Assembly (NCBI GenBank): GCA_045106295.1
Contig: JBGCEI010000167.1
Location: 1-19,069, forward strand
Source of the DNA: WTJX01 sp045106295
Lineage (GTDB): Bacteria; Bacteroidota; Bacteroidia; Cytophagales; JAAEPT01
DNA length: 19,069 nucleotides
Direction of reading: 5' to 3'
The translations under genes were made by a program, and so were the position numbers. Below the pieces are notes generated by a model. The model saw nothing but the letters and a program-made list of their open reading frames with translations. It did not search any database and was not told the DNA's origin. This document shows, piece after piece, positions 15,084-19,069 of the stretch. The number at the start of each line of letters is the position of its first letter. Positions within the stretch are counted from its first letter, which is position 1.

Positions 15084-15341
15084 ATGGAATCTAGAAATTT
15101 AAGAAAAGAACGTGTTGGGAACGTTGTCAGTAACAAAATGGATAAATCCATTACTGTTTCTGTAGAAAGAAAGATTAAACACCCTATGTACGGTAAATTT
15201 ATGAAACAGTCAAAGAAATTTGCTGTTCATGATGAAAAGAACGAGTGTGGAATCGGGGATACTGTAAAGATCATGGAAACAAGACCTTTGAGTAAGAGAA
15301 AGAGATGGAGATTAGTAGAAATACTAGAAAAAGCTAAATAA
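15084..15341 (+). CDS. rpsQ: Ribosomal protein uS17 (S17)
   Basis: S17 (85 aa) is an OB-fold primary binder of the 5' domain of 16S rRNA. The family signature is plain: RKERVGNVVSNKMDKSITVS (7-26), KHPMYGKFMKQSKKFAVHDE (33-52), GIGDTVKIMETRPLSKRKRW and the final strand RLVEIL. Length equals that of E. coli S17 within a residue or two. It lies between rpmC (11 bases) and rplN (3 bases), the standard order at the S10-spc border. I see no promoter or terminator here, so the border is not a transcription boundary in this genome. Confidence 0.98.
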   Translation: MESRNLRKERVGNVVSNKMDKSITVSVERKIKHPMYGKFMKQSKKFAVHDEKNECGIGDTVKIMETRPLSKRKRWRLVEILEKAK

Positions 15342-15344
15342 GAA

Positions 15345-15713
15345 ATGGTACAACAAGAATCTAGATTATCAGTAGCTGACAACAGCGGTGCAAAAGAAGT
15401 TCTTTGTATTCGTGTGTTAGGTGGTACCAAGAAAAGATATGCTTCTATCGGAGACAAAATTGTTGTTTCTGTTAAGTCTGCAGTTCCTTCTGGTAACGTA
15501 AAGAAAGGTACAGTATCAACAGCAGTTGTTGTTCGTACTAAAAAAGAAATAAGAAGAAAAGACGGTTCTTACATCAGATTCTCTGATAATGCAGCTGTTC
15601 TATTGAATGCTCAAGGCGAGCCTAGAGGAACTCGTATTTTCGGTCCTGTAGCAAGAGAGCTTAGAGACAGACAATTCATGAAGATTGTTTCACTAGCCCC
15701 TGAGGTACTTTAA
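15345..15713 (+). CDS. rplN: Ribosomal protein uL14 (L14)
   Basis: L14 (122 aa) is a five-stranded barrel on the subunit interface of the 50S; in bacteria it is also the target of the silencing factor RsfS. Landmarks are MVQQESRLSVADNSGAKEV (1-19), GDKIVVSVKSAVPSG, KGTVSTAVVVRTKKEIRRKDG, SDNAAVLLN, and GTRIFGPVARELRD followed by MKIVSLAPEVL. It is one of the most conserved proteins in the window and shows nothing unusual. It starts 3 bases after rpsQ and is followed after 9 bases by rplX. Confidence 0.98.
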   Translation: MVQQESRLSVADNSGAKEVLCIRVLGGTKKRYASIGDKIVVSVKSAVPSGNVKKGTVSTAVVVRTKKEIRRKDGSYIRFSDNAAVLLNAQGEPRGTRIFGPVARELRDRQFMKIVSLAPEVL

Positions 15714-15722
15714 AAATATAGC

Positions 15723-16043
15723 ATGTCAGTAAAATTTCATATAAAAAGAGGTGACACCGTAAAGGTTCTTTCTGGAAACGATAAAGGTAAAGAAGGAAAG
15801 GTTATCAATATCGTTACAGATAAAGCAAGAGCTTTTGTAGAAGGTGTTAATATTGTTACTAAACATAACAAGCCTAATGCTTCTAATCCTAATGGAGGAA
15901 TTGAAAAGAAAGAAGCTTCTATTAATATAAGTAATTTAATGCTTATAAATCCTGCAACAGGTGAACCAACTAAAGTTGGTAGAAAACTGAATGACGCAGG
16001 TAAATTACAACGTTATTCTAAGAAAACAGGAGAATTCATTTAA
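15723..16043 (+). CDS. rplX: Ribosomal protein uL24 (L24)
   Basis: L24 (106 aa) starts 50S assembly by binding the 5' end of 23S rRNA and later sits beside the tunnel exit. A KOW motif is seen at KRGDTVKVLSGNDKGKEGKV (8-27). VEGVNIVTKHNKPN and GGIEKKEASINISNLMLINP follow, with GRKLNDAGKLQRYSKKTGE at the end. All match the bacterial family, and the length is normal. Only one base separates its stop codon from the rplE start, so the two are probably translationally coupled. Confidence 0.97.
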   Translation: MSVKFHIKRGDTVKVLSGNDKGKEGKVINIVTDKARAFVEGVNIVTKHNKPNASNPNGGIEKKEASINISNLMLINPATGEPTKVGRKLNDAGKLQRYSKKTGEFI

Positions 16044-16044
16044 G

Positions 16045-16599
16045 ATGTATAAGGCTAGACTAAAAGATAAGTACAAGGAAGAAATAGTTCCTGCTCTTAA
16101 AGACAAATTTGCATACAAAAGCGTAATGCAAGTACCTAAGCTACAGAAAATAGCTATCAACAGAGGTGTTGGTAAAGCAGTAGCTGATAAAAAATTAGTT
16201 GATATTGGTGTTGAAGAATTATCTACAATTACTGGTCAAAAAGCAGTACAAACTATCGCTAAGAAATCAGTCTCTAACTTTAAGTTAAGAGAAGGAATGC
16301 CTATCGGTGCTAAAGTAACGCTTAGAGGAGATAGAATGTACGAATTCTTAGATAGACTAATGAATATTTCTTTACCTCGTGTAAGAGATTTTAAAGGAAT
16401 CAATAACAAAGGTTTTGATGGTAGAGGGAATTACACTTTAGGTGTAAAAGAGCAAATTATTTTTCCTGAAATCAGTATTGATAAAATTAAAAACATTGAA
16501 GGTTTCGATATTACTTTTGTAACTTCTGCTAACTCTGATGAAGAGAGTTATGAGTTATTAAAAGCATTTGGTTTACCTTTTCAAAAAAATAATAACTAG
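16045..16599 (+). CDS. rplE: Ribosomal protein uL5 (L5)
   Basis: L5 (184 aa) binds 5S rRNA with L18 and contacts the P-site tRNA and the 30S head. I place the start at the ATG at 16045, giving MYKARLKDKYKEEIVPALKD, the family N-terminus. An in-frame ATG at 15991 would add 18 residues inside rplX and is not supported. Motifs are VMQVPKLQKIAINRGVG, TGQKAVQTIAKKSVSNFKLR and GMPIGAKVTLRGDRMYEFLD. RGNYTLGVKEQIIFPEI precedes a C-terminus where ITFVTSANSDEE replaces the usual V/I-T-TAKTDEE pattern. It is one base after rplX and 2 bases before rpsN. Confidence 0.97.
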   Translation: MYKARLKDKYKEEIVPALKDKFAYKSVMQVPKLQKIAINRGVGKAVADKKLVDIGVEELSTITGQKAVQTIAKKSVSNFKLREGMPIGAKVTLRGDRMYEFLDRLMNISLPRVRDFKGINNKGFDGRGNYTLGVKEQIIFPEISIDKIKNIEGFDITFVTSANSDEESYELLKAFGLPFQKNNN

Positions 16600-16601
16600 A
16601 A

Positions 16602-16871
16602 ATGGCAAGAGAAGCAGTAAAAGCGAGAGAGCGTAAAAGACAAGCACTAGTTGCTAAATACGCTGATAAAAGAGCTCAATTGAAAGCAGATGGTGACTAT
16701 GACGGTTTAGACAAGTTACCAAGAAACTCTTCAAAAGTTAGATTACATAATAGGTGTAAATTAACTGGTAGACCAAAAGGATACATGAGAAAATTCGGTA
16801 TCTCTAGGGTTACATTTAGAGAAATGGCTTCTAAAGGTCTTATTCCTGGTGTAACTAAGTCTAGTTGGTAA
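16602..16871 (+). CDS. rpsN: Ribosomal protein uS14 (S14), zinc-free long form
   Basis: S14 (89 aa) is a 30S head protein near S3, S10 and the A site. The C-terminal RNA-binding part CKLTGRPKGYMRKFGISRVT (51-70) and the ending GLIPGVTKSSW are canonical. This is the long, zinc-independent type: length 89 and a single cysteine, instead of the paired CxxC motifs of the roughly 61-aa zinc-ribbon form. The N-terminal half (MAREAVKARERKRQALVAKY) is the basic helical region of the long form. It is the last gene of this transcript; a hairpin overlapping its stop codon and a promoter separate it from rpsH. Confidence 0.97.
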   Translation: MAREAVKARERKRQALVAKYADKRAQLKADGDYDGLDKLPRNSSKVRLHNRCKLTGRPKGYMRKFGISRVTFREMASKGLIPGVTKSSW

Positions 16872-16896
16872 TTTTCGCCAAACTAGTTCATATTTT
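16861..16896 (+). terminator. Possible weak terminator hairpin across the rpsN stop codon
   Basis: CTAGTTGG (16861-16868) pairs with CCAAACTAG (16878-16886) over 8 bp with one bulged A, and a 9-base loop contains the TAA stop. The following TTCATATTTT (16887-16896) is T-rich but broken, so termination would be inefficient. It could instead be a processing or 3'-end protecting stem. Confidence 0.38.
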
Positions 16897-16908
16897 AAAA
16901 AAAGATTC

Positions 16909-16923
16909 ATAACTTTGCAGCCC
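16909..16923 (+). promoter_or_regulatory. Bacteroidota-type promoter before rpsH
   Basis: TAACTTTG (16910-16917) matches the -7 consensus TAnnTTTG. The wider ATAACTTTGCAGCCC (16909-16923) repeats the motif found before rpsL and rplC, with two to three differences. No good -33 element is seen; TTCA (16887-16890) is at the 19-base distance. A start near 16921 would give a leader of about 40 bases. Confidence 0.68.
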
Positions 16924-16935
16924 CGTTTTACGGGG
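16921..16935 (+). promoter_or_regulatory. GC stem-loop at predicted 5' end of rpsH mRNA
   Basis: CCCCG (16921-16925) and CGGGG (16931-16935) form a perfect 5-bp GC stem with a TTTTA loop, in a strongly AT-rich gap. It falls right at the predicted transcription start, so the mRNA would begin with this hairpin. A role as a 5'-protecting stem or a binding site is possible. Since TGTGTTTATTTT follows, it could also act as a terminator for transcripts coming from rpsN. Confidence 0.5.
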
Positions 16936-16960
16936 TGTGTTTATTTTAAAGCGATTTAAC

Positions 16961-17359
16961 ATGTATAGCGATCCAATTGCTGATTATCTTACTAGAATTC
17001 GTAACGCTGTGAGAGCAAGTCACAGAATAGTTATTATTCCAGCGTCTAACCTTAAGAAAGAAATGACTAAAGTTCTTTTTGATAAAGGTTATATTCAAAA
17101 CTATAAATTTGAAGAAGACGGAAAACAAGGTCTTATTAAGATAGCTTTAAAATACGATAAGATGACCAAACAGTCTGCTATTCAATCTTTAGATAGAATA
17201 AGTAAGCCTGGTTTAAGGAAATATGTAGGGACTAGTACGTTACCAAGAGTAATCAACGGATTAGGAGTTGCAATAGTATCTACATCTAAAGGTGTAATGA
17301 CAGATAAAGAAGCTAGAAACTTAAAAGTTGGTGGCGAAGTTCTTTGCTACGTTTACTAA
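16961..17359 (+). CDS. rpsH: Ribosomal protein uS8 (S8)
   Basis: S8 (132 aa) binds the central domain of 16S rRNA and is needed for platform assembly; in E. coli it also represses the spc operon. The ATG at 16961 gives MYSDPIADYLTRIRNAVRAS, the family N-terminus. An in-frame GTG at 16937 would add eight residues and would lie next to the predicted 5' hairpin, so I reject it. The C-terminal RNA-binding part is canonical: SKPGLRKYVGTSTLPRVING, GVAIVSTSKGVMTDKEAR and GGEVLCYVY. The gene heads its own transcript here, whereas in E. coli it lies in mid-operon after rpsN. The E. coli S8 site in the rplX-rplE gap cannot exist here, because that gap is one base. Confidence 0.97.
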   Translation: MYSDPIADYLTRIRNAVRASHRIVIIPASNLKKEMTKVLFDKGYIQNYKFEEDGKQGLIKIALKYDKMTKQSAIQSLDRISKPGLRKYVGTSTLPRVINGLGVAIVSTSKGVMTDKEARNLKVGGEVLCYVY

Positions 17360-17368
17360 GAAGAAGTT

Positions 17369-17923
17369 ATGTCAAGAATAGGAAAAAAAATAATTAGCAT
17401 ACCTGAAAAGGTATCTGTAGATGTCTCTAAAGAGAATGTAGTTACTGTAAAAGGTCCTAAAGGAGAATTAACTCAAGAAGTTGATAACTCTTTAAAGATA
17501 AATATTGAAGGTGCTGAGTGTACGATCGAAAGAAGCTCTGAAGCAAAAGATATTAAAGCAAAGCACGGTTTATATCGTTCATTAATCTTCAATATGATTG
17601 AAGGAGTGAATGAAGGTTACAAAAAAGAGTTAGAATTAGTTGGTGTTGGTTACAAAGCTGTTTGTAGTAATAACATTCTAGAATTAAACTTAGGTTACTC
17701 ACACCCTGTTTTTCTTGCATTACCTGAAGAAGTTAAAGGTGCTGCTGAAACAGTGAAAGGAAAAAATCCAATAGTAACTCTTGAAAGTAATGATAAACAA
17801 TTGATAGGTCAGGTAGCTGCTAAGTTACGTTCACTTAGAAAAATTGAACCTTACAAAGGTAAAGGTGTTAGGTTTGTTGGTGAGAACATCAGAAGAAAAG
17901 CTGGTAAAACTGCTGCTAAATAA
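17369..17923 (+). CDS. rplF: Ribosomal protein uL6 (L6)
   Basis: L6 (184 aa) sits at the base of the L7/L12 stalk near the sarcin-ricin loop and is needed late in 50S assembly. It has the duplicated fold of the family. The first domain starts MSRIGKKIISIPEKV and carries VKGPKGELTQEVD (about 28-40). The second runs from ELELVGVGYKAVCSNNILEL to KIEPYKGKGVRFVGENIRRK. The signature PYKGKGVRF is present and the length normal. It follows rpsH by 9 bases and precedes rplR by 8 bases. Confidence 0.97.
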   Translation: MSRIGKKIISIPEKVSVDVSKENVVTVKGPKGELTQEVDNSLKINIEGAECTIERSSEAKDIKAKHGLYRSLIFNMIEGVNEGYKKELELVGVGYKAVCSNNILELNLGYSHPVFLALPEEVKGAAETVKGKNPIVTLESNDKQLIGQVAAKLRSLRKIEPYKGKGVRFVGENIRRKAGKTAAK

Positions 17924-17931
17924 AATTAACT

Positions 17932-18279
17932 ATGGCATTAAGTAAAGCAAATAGAAGACTTAGGTTAAAGAAGAAAATCAGAAAGAATGTTTCTGGTTCA
18001 GAAAGCAGACCTAGATTGTCAGTTTTTAGAAGTAATAAAGGGATTAGTGCACAGTTAATAGATGATGTAGCTGGTACAACTATTCTTCAAGTAGTTTCAA
18101 AAAAGCTTGACGCTTCAGGAAATAAAACAGAAGTTTCTAAACAAGTTGGTAAAAAGATTGGTGAAGAAGCAAAAGCAAAAGGCATTGAGTCTGTAGTATT
18201 CGATAGAAACGGGTACTTATATCATGGTAGAGTAAAAGCTCTAGCAGATGGTGCACGTGAATCAGGATTAAAATTCTAA
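17932..18279 (+). CDS. rplR: Ribosomal protein uL18 (L18)
   Basis: L18 (115 aa) binds 5S rRNA together with L5 and anchors it in the 50S central protuberance. The basic N-terminus NRRLRLKKKIRKNVSGS (7-23) is followed by RPRLSVFRSNKGISAQLIDD, the core of the family. VGKKIGEEAKAKGIESVVFD, RNGYLYHGRVKALADGARESGL and the final KF complete the canonical pattern. It is 8 bases after rplF and 10 before rpsE. Confidence 0.97.
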   Translation: MALSKANRRLRLKKKIRKNVSGSESRPRLSVFRSNKGISAQLIDDVAGTTILQVVSKKLDASGNKTEVSKQVGKKIGEEAKAKGIESVVFDRNGYLYHGRVKALADGARESGLKF

Positions 18280-18289
18280 GATATAAATT

Positions 18290-18808
18290 ATGAGTACTCC
18301 AAGCGTTCGTAAAGTAAAAGCTAGCGATACAGAATTACTAGAAAAAGTAGTAGCTATTAAAAGAGTTGCGAAAGTAGTAAAAGGTGGTAGAAGATTCAGT
18401 TTTTCTGCTATTGTAGTAGTTGGTGATGGTAATGGTGTGGTAGGTTATGGGTTAGGGAAAGCTAACGAAGTAACTGACGCAATTACTAAAGGTATTGATG
18501 ATGCAAAAAAGAATTTGGTACAAGTACCAATTCTTAATGGAACTGTACCTCATGAAATTAAAGGTAAATATGGAGGTGGTAGAGTATTACTTCGTCCAGC
18601 TTCAGCCGGTACTGGTGTAATTGCTGGTGGAGCTATGAGAGCAGTACTTGATAGTGCTGGTGTCAAAGATGTATTGGCTAAGTCTCAAGGATCTTCAAAT
18701 CCACACAATGTGGTAAAAGCAACTTTTGATGCTTTATTGAGCATGAGAGATCCTGCTTCAGTAGCACAAAGAAGAGGTGTTTCTTTAGAAAAAGTATTTA
18801 ACGGATAA
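18290..18808 (+). CDS. rpsE: Ribosomal protein uS5 (S5)
   Basis: S5 (172 aa) lines the mRNA entry channel with S3 and S4 and takes part in decoding accuracy. The double-stranded RNA-binding domain shows KVVAIKRVAKVVKGGRRF (20-37), then FSFSAIVVVGDGNGVVGYGL and GKANEVTDAI. The loop around VKGGRRFSF, where spectinomycin-resistance changes occur in other species, has no deletion. The C-terminal domain shows GGRVLLRPASAGTGVIAGGA and the ending SVAQRRGVSLEKVFNG. It precedes rpmD by 2 bases. Confidence 0.98.
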   Translation: MSTPSVRKVKASDTELLEKVVAIKRVAKVVKGGRRFSFSAIVVVGDGNGVVGYGLGKANEVTDAITKGIDDAKKNLVQVPILNGTVPHEIKGKYGGGRVLLRPASAGTGVIAGGAMRAVLDSAGVKDVLAKSQGSSNPHNVVKATFDALLSMRDPASVAQRRGVSLEKVFNG

Positions 18809-18810
18809 TC

Positions 18811-18990
18811 ATGGCTAAGGTAACTATCACGCAAAAGCGTAGTACAATTAAAAGACCTGAGAATCAGAAAAGAACGATTCAAGCATTAGGTCTTGGTAAA
18901 ATTAATAGATCTGTGACCGTAGAAGCTACACCACAGATTCAAGGGATGATCAACAAGGTCAATCATTTAATTGACGTAAAAGAAGCATAA
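18811..18990 (+). CDS. rpmD: Ribosomal protein uL30 (L30)
   Basis: L30 is a small 50S protein bound to 23S rRNA near the 5S region. Translation from the ATG at 18811 gives 59 aa, the normal bacterial size. It begins MAKVTITQKRSTIKRPENQK, continues RTIQALGLGKINRSVTVEAT and ends in MINKVNHLIDVKEA. The strand-helix pattern with R-TIQALGLGKI is diagnostic. The start lies 2 bases after the rpsE stop codon, and the last stop base is shared with the rplO ATG (TAATG). Confidence 0.96.
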   Translation: MAKVTITQKRSTIKRPENQKRTIQALGLGKINRSVTVEATPQIQGMINKVNHLIDVKEA

Positions 18991-19069
18991 TGAACTTAAG
19001 TACATTAAAACCTGCAGCGGGATCTACAAAGAACGCTAAAAGAATAGGTAGAGGTCAAGGATCTGGTAG
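18990..19069 (+). CDS. rplO: Ribosomal protein uL15 (L15), N-terminal fragment (3' end outside window)
   Basis: The reading frame from the ATG at 18990 encodes MNLSTLKPAAGSTKNAKRIG followed by RGQGSG, the conserved basic, glycine-rich N-terminus of L15. Only 26 codons are visible before the window ends. L15 threads through 23S rRNA and is a mid-to-late assembly protein of the 50S. The ATG uses the final A of the rpmD stop codon, so translation is probably coupled. The rest of the spc cluster (typically secY, adk or map, infA, rpmJ) would be expected beyond the end, but this cannot be seen. Confidence 0.95.
   Translation, partial: MNLSTLKPAAGSTKNAKRIGRGQGSG

Noticed and set aside
15991..16044. 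In-frame ATG start that would extend L5 by 18 residues into rplX.
   Set aside because: The extension is rplX sequence read in another frame, and the ATG at 16045 gives the normal L5 N-terminus and length.
16602..16871. Zinc-free S14 as an oddity.
   Set aside because: The long form without CxxC motifs is common in many bacteria, including this phylum; it would be notable only if a second, zinc-binding copy existed elsewhere in the genome.
16937..16960. In-frame GTG start that would extend S8 by eight residues.
   Set aside because: The added MFILKRFN is not part of the S8 family, and it would place the start codon directly beside the predicted 5' end of the mRNA. The ATG at 16961 gives the canonical N-terminus.

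Overview
The window is a stretch of a bacterial chromosome carrying the rpoB-rpoC end of the RNA polymerase operon, followed directly by the str, S10 and spc ribosomal protein clusters. All 27 genes are on the + strand and almost no space is left between them. The DNA is visibly AT-rich. The protein families, a DUF3467 gene right after rpoC, promoters of the form TAnnTTTG, and the near-absence of Shine-Dalgarno sequences all point to Bacteroidota. The RpoC N-terminus and the overall style look like the Cytophagia/Cytophagales side of the phylum. I would not name a genus.

Layout: (1) Bases 1-6726 hold the C-terminal 795 codons of rpoB and a complete rpoC with a large insertion in the trigger loop, closed by a strong 12-bp terminator hairpin. 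(2) Bases 6813-7133 hold a DUF3467 gene, boxed between terminators. (3) Bases 7268-10566 hold rpsL-rpsG-fusA-rpsJ, a str-type cluster that ends in S10 and has no tuf. (4) Bases 10666-16871 hold rplC-rplD-rplW-rplB-rpsS-rplV-rpsC-rplP-rpmC-rpsQ-rplN-rplX-rplE-rpsN, that is, the S10 cluster without S10, fused to the first half of spc. (5) Bases 16961-19069 hold rpsH-rplF-rplR-rpsE-rpmD and the first 26 codons of rplO, which runs off the end.

The genes supply the transcription core and most of the ribosome's early-assembling proteins. These are the peptidyl-transferase neighbours L2, L3 and L4, the exit-tunnel proteins L4, L22, L23, L24 and L29, the 5S proteins L5 and L18, and the decoding-region proteins S3, S5 and S12. 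Elongation factor G is also encoded. Every gene is intact; I found no frameshift, insertion sequence, tRNA, CRISPR array or sign of transfer, and no gap longer than 134 bases.

The most interesting non-coding structure is at the three larger gaps (before rpsL, rplC and rpsH). Each has the same compact build: a terminator-like hairpin, whose T-run or 3' edge falls where the -33 promoter element belongs, then a near-identical 15-base -7 motif, ATAmCTTTGCArnCC, then a leader of about 32-37 bases to the ATG. This suggests that the long collinear array is cut into separately initiated transcripts at places that do not match the classical E. coli operon borders. Otherwise the region is ordinary, highly conserved housekeeping DNA, and I see no new multi-gene system in it.
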